NCBI RefSeq assembly: GCF_900496995.4
Contig: NC_044018.1
Coordinates: 14,966,501-15,030,500, forward strand
DNA length: 64,000 bases
DNA from: Aquila chrysaetos chrysaetos
Taxonomy: Eukaryota > Chordata > Aves > Accipitriformes > Accipitridae
Reading direction: 5' to 3'
In this document: piece by piece, positions 1 to 13,510 of the stretch
Position numbering within the stretch: position 1 is the stretch's first letter
Layout of the letters: each line of letters begins with the position of its first letter
Notes under the pieces: model-generated
What the model was told of the DNA's origin: nothing
What the model saw: the letters and a program-made list of their open reading frames with translations, nothing else
Databases searched by the model: none
Made by a program: the position numbers and the translations under genes

Positions 1-3000
1 GCTAGTATGGCCAACCCTAACATCCCTTCCCCAAACAGTACCCGTGCAGGATTTAATAGCTTTTTCTACTCCTTTCTTCTTTACAAGGCCTGACAGTGAG
101 CTTGAGTTTGAACAGCACATGACCCCAGTTGCACCCATGCTGCCTGTAAGGGCTGAGTTTGATCTCAGACCAAAAGTTTTCCCAATCTATGCCTGAAGGA
201 TCAATTACCTCACCCCAGCACTGAGCCAGGGTGAAAGGCAACATACAGGCTGTGGAAACACGAAGGAGCTAACATAACAGCATAGGCATTCCCACTGAGA
301 TTATAATATGCTTCCTTCAAGCTATTAACACAGGACTCAGATCACGAGTCAGCCCATTTTTCCCCTTGATCTCCTTCCCCTAAAGTGATGAGTCTAGCTT
401 AAAAGATGTAAATACATACATATGTATACACATGTATATATATATACACAATTTTTTAAGTAATACACTTGGTATCTTCTTTATCTACGACCTTTTAGAA
501 CTATCAATATTTTCCTTATGTTTTCTTGGCTAAAATAGGTCTATTCGTCTTTGGAAGAAACAAATGAGCGTTTTTGCATAACTGCCTGAATCCAGGAAGT
601 GGAGAAAGCTACTAATTTGAGCAAAATGCACATGCTACAGGAAAAACAATGCTACATACACCTTTACGTGTTTTGCTGGACTGGTCCTCAGCCTGGTATA
701 CATGCAAGCAATAAATGCCATGCCTTCAAAAAATAGGGGAAACACAGGGGCCAATCCTACAGAGTAAAGATATTAAAGGAAATTTTTTGTACTACAAGCT
801 GGGGTTAAAACAAATTCCAAGGAAGAAATCCTGGCCATGGAGAAGTCACTGAGGAGTCTGCCATCACCTGTCCAGCCAGGACTTCACTTTTGCTGTTATA
901 TGAAGTCAGCTTGTTATATTTTATTATCACTTTATCAATTAAAAAAGTAAACTTTTGCACTGCTACTTCATTCATCTAAGGTAAGAATAAAAGGTTTTCA
1001 GTAAAAGGAGATAAAAGTATTAGTATAATTTTAAATCATTATAGAAAAACAAAGAAAAGCATATTAAAGCATAGTTAAAATTAAAACTAAAAGCTCATAA
1101 ATGTTTAGCATCCTGAAGCTCCCTCATTAGAAGGAGCTGGAAAAGAACTACAGTACCCTTCTTGCTTATCTTTTCAGTTATATCTATTCATTTTCATAGC
1201 TCAAATCCCTTTTTAACACATTTTTTCCTCTAGTGACCCAACTACTTTAGAGTTTTTAGTAGTCATTATTTTCTAAAAACACTGCAGCAATTTTAATCCT
1301 CCAGACATGTAAGACTTCACATAAAAGAGCAGAAATGTCCTACAGAAAGCAAACAAGTCACTTTTATATAAAAGGAGCCCTGACTAGATTAAATCTCTGG
1401 CACAGGAAGCTGAGTATATAACTATTCAGGTCAACTTCCATTTAGGCTATATATATTAAGCCCTTTTATCACTCGCTGTATTATAAGAAAGAATAATCTA
1501 TTACACTGTGATTGCTACAGTCCTGTTCTCTGGGAAGTAGTTTAAGTCCTCTTTCCTCCCTGCACCCCTCCCCACATGCTATTTTAAACCCAGTGATAGA
1601 GTCATTTCTTCAGCAGTAGGCTTCTTGTATAAAACTCAATAAACAAATTTTTAAATGTAATTTAAAAATCATTCCTATGCATATGGTTCAAAATGAATTT
1701 ATGAGTAGTGCACATGTATGGATTATTTGAAAATATTTGTCTTGATAGCCACCAGGAACTTCTCTTTGACTTTTTACTTAATGTACAATGAAGAGCCTTC
1801 ATACTCAATGTAATTCTTTATAACTGGACTTCTGTATTTTATACAGTCCTGAAGTTTCAAAGACAGAATTCTGGAGGAAAAATATATTTTAATTCCACAT
1901 ATCACAATCTAGACACTCATGTTGACTGGTGGTGTTACTCCAGCTTTGGAAAGGCTGTATCTTTATCTAACATACAGACCTACTGATCTTTCTGGAACCA
2001 CTCAGCCTCTGAAGAAATGCACAGAAGTGTTTGTCTGAAATTCCAGACTTAGAAAAATTCGTATTTGATGTGTTGCTCTGGTACTCATAATAATGAAGTT
2101 AAGGATGAGAATGTGCATAAGCATTCACAGCAGCAAGATCTATAAGATCAAAAGTGAAAGAAGTTCCTTTGACTTTACTGGAGACAATAGGCTTTTGCAC
2201 TATTTGGGGGAGAAAAAAGATGCAAAAAAGAGTGCACAATTTCTGGCATCTTTTGTCAGTGCTTAAGCCTGCCAAAATCCACACTGGGAACTGGGGCAAT
2301 TTTTATACGGCAGCATTGATGGTCATTGCTAAGATTTTGCTGAACTAATGCCTTCACTCAGTACATTTACTTCATTTTAAAGTTATAGATGAGCCCCAAG
2401 TTTCTGCCTTTACATTGCCATGACCTTCCGAGCACAATAATTCCTCAGTGCTCAAAGTACACACAGATGGAAGTGTTGTCACAGGAAATGCCAGGACGGC
2501 TCAACACTTCTCTGTGAAGTTAACTAATAAAAGATACAAACATACACCTTCCAAAGAGCCCAACACACACAGAGTGAGCTCAAGCCATACCACTTCCATT
2601 CCCAGAGCTTATGTATCATCTGTTCTGAATCAGAAGGCAACCCTCTTAACTTTTGTCGCCAGCTGGAGAAAATGAAGTGTTTCTTGCAGATAGGCAGTTC
2701 TCCTTTACTTAAGGGCATATAATGTACTTCCATGATAACACTGGCAGCTTGTCTGTGTGACATGGATTTTCGGTTTGGGGATCACAGATCAAGCATGAAA
2801 ACCCAAAGAACAAACTTTGAAGGAACAAAAACTTGCTCTTCCTGAAGAAGGAACTAAATGGCCCTGAGAGGCTCTAACCTTTTTTATGATGGCTGCTGCC
2901 AAGCCACACATCATGTTAACAGCCATTGTGGGAGATGTAGGACTGAATCTCCTGGCACAAATCAGGGGCTCTGAGGAGCTGCAGGAGAAGACCATGCTCT

Positions 3001-5104
3001 GGTGGCCTCTCTTCCCCTGCACCCTCCTGACCTGGGTCACTTGCACTTACTTCAGACAGTTTGATTGAGGCAAGGAGGTATCCTGCTTCAGCTTTCCTCT
3101 GGAGCCAAGAGGAAGAAACAGGGAGCTCCCCAAAACTTTGCAGCTCCTAAGCCTCTTGCTCCCTTCTATGAGGATATGGCATTTAGGTTTATCAAGGCAT
3201 TACAGAGTACAATAACCTCTACAAGTGCTACTGAATGTGGTGCGTACATTCCCCATCACAGCATGTGAATGCCCCCCCTTTTGTACGAGGAGGCATCCAC
3301 CTCTAAAAGCTCTTGATGTGCACTTCCTTTCTGACACACTGTAAATCAAACTCTTTTCAGGGAGTGCTGCCTCGGAAGGCACATTTATGCAGCTGATTTT
3401 GCCTGTTTAATTGTAGTATTTTGCCCACATCCCTCTTGAATCACATCTTCTTTATTACAGACCGTCTCCACGTCTTGCAAGATGACAAAAGCCAGACTGC
3501 AATTCAATGATGAGACAGCATTGCATGTTTTGCTCTCATCATGGCTTATTCCATAATGTGAAGGTGGAGCAGGTGATGTGTCTATTTTAAGGAAAAGGGA
3601 GTTCATTGCTGGCTCTCACCCTGCTCCATTACAGATTCCCCATAAGGAAACAGAGCTCAGAGGAACAGAAGAGACACTGGAGAATTAATCACACTGCTCC
3701 TTCCTGATGAGAATACAAAACTCGGCTATTAGCTGACTTCAGGTAGAAAGCCCTGGGATTTGCTTCAGAAGAGGCTGGGGGCGAAGAGAATAGCTCAGGG
3801 CCAAAGACCCTCGAGTTAAAGAAAGAAAATTATACTGTTTGAAAGCCTCAGCAGGGGCAAGGCAAAAGCCCCTGCAGCAAAGACTGTTACTGGTATCTCA
3901 GGCAACATTTTAATAAGTTCAAATCTCAGGAAAAAAATTCTTTGAGGTTCATTTCAGTTCTGGGAGAACCTGAAGGAAAATTTAACAGGGGATCTCCATG
4001 GGAACCTTCTTTCCAAAACCATATGCTTTCCACAGAGCAGTATGACCCTCCACACATTCCTGCCGCAGGGACCTCTCTCAGGGAACCTCTTTCCTGGTGA
4101 GCAGGAAGGTGCTGGCTCAGATCAGATAGGAGGAAGATGCATCTGGCATGGTGAGTAATATGGCAGAAGAATGACAGGGTTGAGTCATTTGGTGAGGAAA
4201 GGTTACGGGTGTCTTTTCATGAGAAGATTTTGAGCCACAGTTTCACACCCTGTGACTGTACACAGGCTGAAGTGGTTGCAACACGTAACAGATCAGGGAG
4301 ACCAGCTGGGCTGCCGCAGAGGATCAGAGACCATCAGAGAGGTCTTGGCCACTAAAAGCTTGGTGGGTGGGAGGGGAACATGAGGAGGGAGAAAACTGTG
4401 GGAGTGGAAGAAGGAAAAGAGTTGACAGGTCTGGCTGGTAGAGACCAGGGAATAGTGTCCTTATGGGACCTTCAGAGCTATTGCATAGCCAACTATGGTG
4501 TTAGAGGCAATGTCCCAACCACTGAAAGAAGCTGAACTCAGCCAGATTGCCCAGCTCCAGGTGATTTGTGAATGCATACCTGAAAGCCCATTTACTGCAG
4601 GGCTCCTCAATAGCTGAAACAAACTCTGGAGTGCTTAGTCACACTGACTGCTGAGGATCACATGAACCCATCACAGCCTACCTTTGCTAAAACCCACAGG
4701 CCAGATTCCTAGCTGCACAGATGAGGCAGTTGTGTTGAAAATCTTTCTAAATCCCAATCTCCCTAACTACCTCCTAGTCCATATAACTGCATGTCTTCAG
4801 GTTTGTAAATTAGTGAGTGTACCTGAACAGAAAATTCAAAACAGACTTTCTACATATTCTTAAAACTAGGTTTCAAGGGTTGTTTTATCCTGCAAAAGAA
4901 GGTATCATCAGCTGCCCTATCACCTCACATTACCTCCTCCTCAATTCTGTTTGTTGCTTCTTCAAAGAAGGCTCTACCCATGTTATTTCTTTAAGAAAGC
5001 AAATTCAACTCTTACACAAGGATATAAGTACATAGTTGTGTCCCAAGAGAAAGTGCAGACAGATGGAAAGCAAGATATTCTACAAAACCCAAAAGATGAT
5101 TAAC
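1..5104. other. Non-genic AT-rich DNA
   Basis: I see no exon, RNA gene or recognisable transposon. There is a small TA/CA-rich patch at about 410-450. The open frames are short and lack any family signature. Confidence 0.7.
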
Positions 5105-5941
5105 ATCCAGAGGGACCTTGACAGGCTTGAGAGGTGGGGCCGTACGAACCTCATGAAGTTCAACAAGTCCAAGTGCAAGGTCCTGCACGTGGGTCAGGGC
5201 AACCCCCGGTATCAATACAGGCTGGGGGATGAAGGGATTGAGAGCAGTCCTGCGGAGAAGGACTTGGGGGTGTTGGTTGATGAGAAGCTCAACACAACCT
5301 GGCAATGTGCACTTGCAGCCCAGAAAGCTAACCGTATCCTGGGCTGCATCAAAAGAATCATGTCCAGCAGGTCAAGGGAGAGGATTCTCTCCCTCTACTC
5401 CACTCTCATGAGACCCCACCTGGAGTACTGCATCCAGCTCGGGGGTCCCCAGCATAAGAAGGACATGGGCCTGTGGGAGCGGGTCCAGAGGAGGGTCACA
5501 AAGATGATCAGAGGGCTGGAGCACCTCTCCTATGAGGACAGGCTGAGAGAGTTGGGGTTGTTCAGCCTGGAGAAGAGAAGGCTCCGGGGACATCTTATAG
5601 CAGCTTCCAGTACTTAAAAGGGGCCCACAAGAAAGCCAGAGGGGGACTTTTTACAAGGGCATGTAGTGATAGGACAAGGGGTAATGGCTTTACACTGGAA
5701 GAGAGTAGATGTAGATTAGATGTAAGGAAGAAGTTCTTTACTGTGAGGATGGTGAGGCACTGGAACAGGTTGCCCAGGGAGGCTGTGGCTGCCCCATCCC
5801 TGGAAGCATTCAACGCCAGGTTGGATGGGGCTTTGAGCAACCTGGTCTAGTGGAAGGTGTCCCTGCCCACGGCAGGGGGGTTGAATGAGATCATCTTTAA
5901 GGTCCCTTCCAACCCAAACCATTCTATGATAATTCTATGAT
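5105..5941 (+). mobile_element. CR1 LINE, 5'-truncated copy
   Basis: The sequence from about ATCCAGAGGGACC to the terminal ATTCTATGA repeats is a CR1 3' part. Its open segment (to 5617) encodes the C-terminal end of the ORF2 reverse transcriptase protein, with recognisable stretches such as [43 protein letters not shown] and [17 protein letters not shown] typical CR1 3' UTR follows, ending in ATTCTATGAT AATTCTATGA. The coding part stops prematurely relative to the family and lacks the endonuclease and the catalytic core of the reverse transcriptase, so the copy is dead on arrival, as most avian CR1 copies are. The good match over 800 bases suggests a fairly young insertion. No clear target-site duplication is seen, as usual for CR1. 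Confidence 0.95.
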
Positions 5942-7050
5942 TTCATGACTTAAATTAGATATAAAGGCTACATGTATGTATCTCACCTGGAAACAACAGC
6001 ACAGTCAGAAAGGGACTGACCCCTTCTTTGCTCTCATTCTGATACCATGGAAAAAAATCAGAATCATATGGATACACTGAGAACACAAAGACATGACCTG
6101 CGATCTTGCAGTTCCAAACAGCCATGACTCAACTTCCTGCACTTGAAGGAGAGTCAGAACAAAAGCATCTTGGAGTCATTTTTCTGAAGTAGAGAGAAAT
6201 GATCATATATAAGTTCACTGCAAATCTCTGAGGTGAATGAGATGTATACAGCTCCAGGTCTGACCTAATTAGTTGAATTCTCAGGAACTTGAGCGCTCCA
6301 AGTGCCAGTGAAGAGGGAGCGAATGCTCTGAGCGCACATTGCCTGGAAGCTCTGAACACACACTCTTGTGTGTATTCACCTCAGCCCCTTACAACACAAA
6401 ACCATTATGCTGGGATAGTATGTCTCAATGGCACACAAAGGAGAAAGAGAACTTGTGACCTGACATCAGATTAAAAGAAACGTTTAGCAAATCTGATGCA
6501 AAAATTATTTGGGAAACTTGCCACAGAATATATTCAGCCCAACTTCTCTTTTCTCTCCCCTCCAGTCCCCTGAGCAAATTTCTCTTTTTTTTAATTTTTT
6601 TTTTCTGCTTTGCATTTCTAATTTAAAACAGGAAACAATTGCTTGACAAAGGATTTCTTGGTGCATTATGAAAAATATTATTATAAATTCTAGTCAGGGA
6701 AATGCTCCTTTGAGTAACTGGTTTATTGAAAAGGGGTCAATGAGAAAGAAAAGATTTACCCCACACATACGTGCCTCTTACCCAGAAGAGAAAAATGTCA
6801 TAGCTAGAAACTTCCTACAGTCCAGAAAATCATCGTATGTACTGCATGGAAAATAACCTGAGGCTAGCAACCTCAATTTCTGCGCTAGGTCAATTCTTCG
6901 TGCTGAATGGGGTGATCTTGGAGTGGTCACAGGCAACGAGCACTATCTTGTGACAAAAAAGGAGAGCTAGAGAAAAATGGGCAATTTGCAGATTTGGGGA
7001 ACCATTTTATTCATCATCCACTTGAGTTAATTGCTGTGATCTACTAGACA

Positions 7051-7077
7051 CCGTGAACGACACTAGGTCGTTCATGG
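7051..7077. repeat. Short inverted repeat
   Basis: CCGTGAACGAC, a five-base loop ACTAG, and GTCGTTCATGG form an 11-bp stem with one G-T pair. There is no gene nearby. Confidence 0.8.
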
Positions 7078-8208
7078 GCTGGCTCAAAATCTCTCAAAGT
7101 CAGAGACTGCCCTTCTATTAACTTCAGCTGGCTTTCAGGCCCATAGGTGCTGTGCATTGAGATACACTAAGGCCCCTGTCCAGCCAAGTAAGCACATCTT
7201 TAACTTGCACCATGATAATAGTCCCATTGAACTCCCAGGATTACCCCCACTGCTTAAACACTTGTTTATGTGCTTTGCTTGGCTCATTGACCAGAATTTC
7301 AATAGTGTTGCTCCAGAAATTCATTTGGCTCAACCTCTAACGAAATGCTTCAGATATTTGAAGATGTGTGGTACAGAATTTAGCACCAGTTTCACTGCAA
7401 CAGTAGACATAGAACAGCAAGCAGTAATTACTTCTCTTAAAACTTTTCTGGTGAAGAAGGCTAGGAAAGTTAGTCTCTACCCAAAGCATTAAAGTTAATC
7501 ATTATGATCATGTCTGACATAACGTGAATTTCAAAGCAGGACTTAAAAGTGGCAAGTGCGTAACTATTGCTTGCTAACTGCCTCGTGTAAATTCTTACCT
7601 ACAAGTGTTTCATTTATTGTAGGGAAAAAGTTGCAGTGGAATAGTCTTTTTCTTTTTTTTTTTTTCTTTTTAATAATTCCCATGGAAATACTTCTTTAGG
7701 ATGACCATTATTTTTTCATGAATAGGACTGTAAATATGTAATGGAACATAAATATTTTGTACTTAGACTAATAAAAAATTCAGTTCCATAAAAGATTTAT
7801 CTCCACTAAAAATAATTTGGCCTCAAATAAGAATCAGTGGCAGTAACATGAGGCAAATGTTCCTCCTGTAAGAAAAACAGAGAAGCTAAGCAAATACTCC
7901 CAAACTTGTTTGACGGGGATTTGCACAAATGTAAAAATGAATTTGTGTTAGATGCCCCTACACCTGAGACAACAGGGAAGAATCCCTAAACCATCTTATT
8001 ATAGCCCTAGCTTAAGGGCAGTTAAACTCAGATGGTCTGACAGTGTCCTACAAAAATATCCATTAGGGAGAATAAGACCTCCCATATAAAATAATTCTTT
8101 TATGGAAACATAGCTACAGAAAACTGCATTTACACTCTGCATGTAGCCAACAGATTTTGCAGTTGTCTGGTCCTGTCCTCATTTTACACTAGGTAAAGCC
8201 TACATTTC

Positions 8209-8263
8209 TTAGATGATCTTTAAAGTTCCCTTCCACCCCAAACCGTTCTATGATTCTATGATT
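8209..8263 (+). mobile_element. CR1 LINE 3'-end fragment
   Basis: TTAGATGATCTTTAAAG, then TTCCCTTCCACCCCAAACC and two ATTCTATG units reproduce the last 55 or so bases of CR1. It is a very short, slightly diverged insertion in the same orientation as the larger copy 2.3 kb away. Confidence 0.85.
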
Positions 8264-11200
8264 CCTACAGACCAAATAGTTTTTAGAAAATCTAAAATAA
8301 TTCCATATATGCAGTTCATCAGCCCATCCCAGAGAGACTTCATCCCAAGGCAATCTTTTCCACTTCTCATCTGCTTTCACTGCTGTTGAACTCCTGCCAT
8401 CTCATGTAACTACATATGAGCAACCACAATTAACTAACACAGCTCAGATTTTCAGTTCAAGTACTTGAAGCAAAATCTGTGTGATACCTCCTACAGCGTA
8501 AAAATAAATTCTCATGAGAATATCAGGCAAACCAAAGTCATAAATAAATGTTTGGAAATTACGACCAGCCTGCAGACTTCCCATGAACAGAGAGGCAGAC
8601 TAGTTTTGGCAGGTCCATCTTTCATTGTGAATTATTCACCCCTCTCTTAACATTTCTACTTTAATTGTTTTTAATTTCATTGCTGTTGGGCAGAGGTGTG
8701 AAACCACAATAGTAAAATGAAAGCGGCCTGAGGAATTTCTCTATATGGGTCAAAGTCAAGGAAAATGCCTGAAGGAGTACTGAGCTGCATGTTTTAAGTG
8801 TCAATGTATTTTATCTTTGCTAAAATGAAGCAGGGTGCTTCACCCACGCAAGCATGGCCAGCTTATGTGCAGTGGTAGCAGCTATATGGCAGAAAGTCTA
8901 GACAGGCAGGTCAGGGACTGGAAAAAGTATCAGGGCTCCAGCCACCGCTGGAGCACAGCACATTCCTGCAGTCCTCGCTGGGCAGTCCTCAGCTAACCAT
9001 TAACAGCTGATGCACATTACAGAGCTGCTTCATATCCTTAAGAAGCGATGAACGCCAGAGGAGATCTGTAGCTATAGCACCTCACCCTCTGGAAGCAACT
9101 GGGATTTTAGCCCTGTGTTAACTTCAAGACTTCTTCTGAAGCCTAACTGGCTAATTTACAAGTCAAGTATATTCTGCTCCAAACATCCTGGCAGACCCTG
9201 GGCAAATTGCTTGGGTCAAGCTCCTCAAAAGCACGTGGGCTGAAAATGGTTGATAGGCTTCCAGTACCTGTTGGTAAAATGAGGGTAATAATCCAAGTAG
9301 CTATTGCCCCCCCAGCAGACCATGAGAATTAGAGCAATGTTAGTCACTAACAGCTCTGTAACACTCCTGTCCCAAAGAGACTTTGTTTGAAAAGGGCTGA
9401 AGTTCCCTGTCTCAGAAGTGACTCCTTGAAATGGCAAGTACTGTTTAAAAGAAGGTACTCTGCACACAGTCTGTGCTTCAGGTTTTGCTCACCATTGTTT
9501 TGATCTGTTGGAAGGAAAACCATAGTATTTAGTAAGAGCAAGACATTCTTTCAGCTTTAATGTAACCAATAGGGATGCTTGCAAAATAAACTTAAAATTT
9601 GTTAATTCTTAGTACATTTTTGTGATAAATAAAAATTGAGGAAGCATTAGAGTGGAACTTATGGAAACTCTGTTAGATGTTAATCAAATTCTTACATGAA
9701 CTAATTCCTATACTCCCACGTTGGATTTTTGCATGCTGTTCAGACTGCAAAACAGTGTAACGTGAGAGGCCTCTGATAAGCGTGATGAAAGACTTCCTAC
9801 AGATTTTTTCTTCATTATATTTACAGATGGAAGTGTTACTGTCCTTTGGAAGATCATAAGAATAGGTGCCTTTTTAGTACAAGGCCTCAAATACTTCTGA
9901 AAGTAAAATGTACAGTTTTCCATTGAAGACTCCATCCCCCTGCTCAAAATCCCATAACGTACAATCCCAAGCAATGGAAATGGCTATAACGCTATAATTA
10001 ATAAAAAGAATCTGAAGAAATTACAGATTTTTTTAAAGCTACTTTGTTGTAAAATTGTTGCTGAAAATAGCACTTAATTACTGCATCTTAATGAGACATC
10101 TGAAAAGACACAGATAAAATAATTATTTCTTGTTGATATCCTACATATTTGAAGCCTAAAGCAGAATACTAATATTCCAGTCACATAAGCTACATCAGTT
10201 CTGAATTACACTCCCTTAATATTCACAGACCTTTACTTGGACATATCTACTTACATAAATCCAAGAATTTTCTGATACCTACAGATCATCAATACCATAT
10301 GCAAACTTATCAAACTGAGCACACATCTGTCTAGCATATGCTTTTGGGTCTGTAAAGAAACAACTTGGAAGCACAAGCTGCAAAACTATTTTAACTATTC
10401 TTTTGCATCCTGAGTCAAGGTTGTGCCAGAAAGTTTAAGAGATGCTGTTTGGTTTTTATTGTTTTCGTGAGTGGCTAGTGGCTCTCTGTAAGTGTGAGGT
10501 TCTCACCATGATGTCATTAGTGAGTTGCTGCTCTCAGCAATAATTCCTGGTTCCCAGGTGCTCTGGCCTAGGACTTTATAACAGAATTAAGAGATTTCTT
10601 TTAATGCATGGTAGGTTTGAGAGTGGGTAGCCAGGAAAGCAATGAACTTCACTGTCATCCCTTTAATAAGTGCTAGGCAAAATACATGAAATATGAATAT
10701 CTCTCTGAAAGCAGCATGTACAGAGGAAGGCATCTGATTGCTTGGTGAGGATTTAAGCACCAGCTGTACTTTGCTAGAACTGCACATGCCCAACATTATG
10801 CTCATGCTGTTAATGGAATTTCATACTTTTCTCAATGGAACGAGGACTGTCAACTCCAACATTTTCTATTTCCTTCAAGTCTACTAAAGTCTACCCTGAA
10901 GAGGTAAAAGACTAGGAAGGAGAAAAAGGGGACGGGCAAAAGGTACATTCAGCATTTCTAAATTTCTTTCCTATCAGGTCAAATTAACTAAATGTCCAGT
11001 TGGGGCCTGACAGAATGACAGGAGGAAGCATATTCCTCTCCAATTGAGTTTAGAGTAAATGAGGATTCAAGCCAGTGAGTCACTGGCCCCTGGCAACTCC
11101 AACATGCATAAATCAGGAGTTACTACCACAAAGGCTCAGGCTACTGCTGAAGAAAGCATAAGAGCTTGGTTTTGATAAAACAGGTGTTCTGATGAACAAC

Positions 11201-11347
11201 TTCAAATAATCTATGGCAATAATCAAATTGATGACTGTTTTGTTGTAAATGAGGAGATGCAAAATGCATACAAAATTCTCTATGGATCCAGGAAGGAGAT
11301 GGAAAGGGAAGTTCATGAAACAGCCCCTTTGGAAATGAGCACAATTT

Positions 11348-11351
<4 letters not shown>

Positions 11352-11381
<30 letters not shown>
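11352..11381 (+). repeat. Homopolymer T run (30)
   Basis: A pure run of 30 T, preceded by C and followed by GAGCC. No recognisable retroposed gene lies on the right flank, where the body of a minus-strand retrocopy should be. Confidence 0.95.
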
Positions 11382-11382
<1 letters not shown>

Positions 11383-12063
11383 AGCCTTGTTCAAGCAATA
11401 TTTTTTAAGGCTGGAAGTACGAAACAGATAATATAAATCAAGTCCTCTTTTCTAAAAGAATACTGAAGTATTTCACACTAAGAATCAGATCTGTGAAAGT
11501 CCATGTTAAGGTGTGACTCCAATTGTGATGGTTCCTTAAAGGAAGAAGGAGGTTGTAGCCCAGATCTGTAAGGGGTAAACCACACTCCAGTCTAACATTC
11601 ATTTGGTGATCATTGATGGAAAGCAGTTATTCCAAAGGCATTGTAAGACTGAAACAGTTATCTGCCTGTGCTTTGTTCGTAGGCACATTTTACTGTTGAG
11701 ACACAAAGCTTTCTAGCTTTCTGCTACCTAATGTGGTTCAAGGCTATATTGCTATTGAAAGCAGATACTAGGTTCCTCACATAGTTTACCAGTGTATTTC
11801 TGTACTGTATTACAATACCTATTCTTTTCTTCTAATAGTCTTTTTATGAGATGGGACTGTTCTGCAGCTTGGACAAGTAACTACAGTCAGACCTGGTTCA
11901 CTCACAGTTTAATAACCATATCAAGCCAGTACAAAAGATGTCTATTTTGATATATCTTTTTTTTTTAAGTTTAAATTGCTTCATCATACATGGAAAATCC
12001 AAAGAGGGAAACATAACTACTCAGAGATCACCTTTTAATATCTTTCCAGTGTTTTCCAACCAC

Positions 12064-12082
12064 AAAAAAAAAAAAAAAAAAA
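12064..12082 (+). repeat. Homopolymer A run (19)
   Basis: A pure A run with no recognisable element to its left. Confidence 0.9.
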
Positions 12083-13321
12083 TTGCTACCTTAGCCAAGC
12101 AGAAATCCCACCCAAAACAACTAGCAAATGCCCTGAAGCAGCCTCAGTTTCAGTGAGCAGGTCAGGGGATCATGTGTGCCCGTGTCTATTACCTCAGCTA
12201 CACATTCTCATTCTTTTCATAAGTACCTTTTATACTTCCGTATTAGGTCTTCTGGGTCAAAACTACCCTTGGAACCAAGCAGAGCAGATCCCAAGGAAGC
12301 TGAGCCCAATTAGCTATGAGCGTCAAGTAACCTGGTCAGGTGGCATCATCTGACTGTTCCTGACCTCCCATAGCAAATGTAATCACAAGTCTCTTCTGCC
12401 AAGAACGGAAGTTGCAGAAAGTTATTATTCCCCATTTGCAAAAGAATTTCTAACCTTTAGTATTTCCATCACATGGCTTATTAGTATTCCAGTGTAGGTT
12501 TTATTTTACTTTTGGGATTGCACCACCCCATTCCTGATTACTTTGTTTTTCCTAATATTTTAGCTACTAAGCTATGTATTGAAGTAGTAAGGAAAATATT
12601 AGCTGGTTTCCTCTGTGATAAGAAAGTACAGAATAACCCCCAATAAAACACTGTGAAGCCTGGAACGCTACCTAAGCTTGCATCATATCACTGAAAAATG
12701 AATGTGCAATATTAGAGAGCTTTTCTCTATGTGGTCTTTGCATACACACTACAGTAGCCCTTTAGTTTATGTAAACTAATTATAATAGTTGCCTTTGAAA
12801 AACTTTCCAGTTGTAACTTAAATTTACTTCAGTATCTATAATTGCCATACTTAGTGTACTGTTAAATTCAGCCAACAGAGCAGACTGTTAAAATAAAGTT
12901 TACAGAGGCTGATAGCGATAAAGATATTTCACAAGGGATGTACAATTTCAAAAATGAGACTTGTCTCCCAGCTGGTGACCATCTGGCGTCTGTGACTGTA
13001 TGTTTGAGTATTAGTCTAAGTCATTATTGTGTCAGTCTTACACACACACAGACCACCCAGCACCTTACTGGCCCTACTGCTCGATGCCATAACGGCACCT
13101 TTGTTTCTCCCTCAGGAGTGTCATTTGTGCATTGCAGACTACCTAAGGGCTGTTTCCTGTCCACGTGTTCTTTGGCCTTCTGCAAAAACACAGTCCCTCC
13201 AGGGGGAAGAATGAGGTTTAATATTGCTGCAACAAAACTTTAGGAAATATATCCAGAGTTATAATTAATTACATCAATATACATTTCCAGTCCCTTTTGG
13301 AATCTAATTATATTCTTGCCC

Positions 13322-13510
13322 TTGACTCTCTGTAGCTGTGACTTCCACAAGCTAATTACAGGTTGGCTGAAAAAGTATTTTCTCCTATCTCTATCTCAGT
13401 TGTTGCTTTGCACATTTTTATCATGTCCATCTCCTGCTATGGGTGTTCTGTTTCCAAGTTTCTTGAGCACTGACAATTTGCTTTGAGTAGCTCCTCACAA
13501 TATTTTCTTC
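13322..13510 (+). mobile_element. Possible ancient L3/CR1-like LINE fragment
   Basis: The order of the words GACTTCCACAAGCTAATTAC, GGTTGGCTGAAAAAGTATTT, TTTTATCATGTCCATCTCC and TCCAAGTTTCTTGAGCA follows the 3' region of the old amniote L3/CR1 family as I remember it. The match is heavily diverged, as expected for an element older than birds. A RepeatMasker run would confirm or reject it. Confidence 0.5.

Larger units (their letters stand above)
5942..13321. other. Non-genic DNA
   Basis: Apart from the CR1 tail at 8209-8263, the hairpin at 7051-7077 and the homopolymer runs at 11352-11381 and 12064-12082, nothing is recognised here. Confidence 0.65.

Noticed and set aside
5036..5617. A stand-alone host gene of 193 codons
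   Set aside because: It is the end of the CR1 ORF2 protein; the first 20 or so codons are unrelated flank.
11113..11398. Frames starting with poly-lysine
   Set aside because: They are translations of the 30-base homopolymer; there is no other coding signal.
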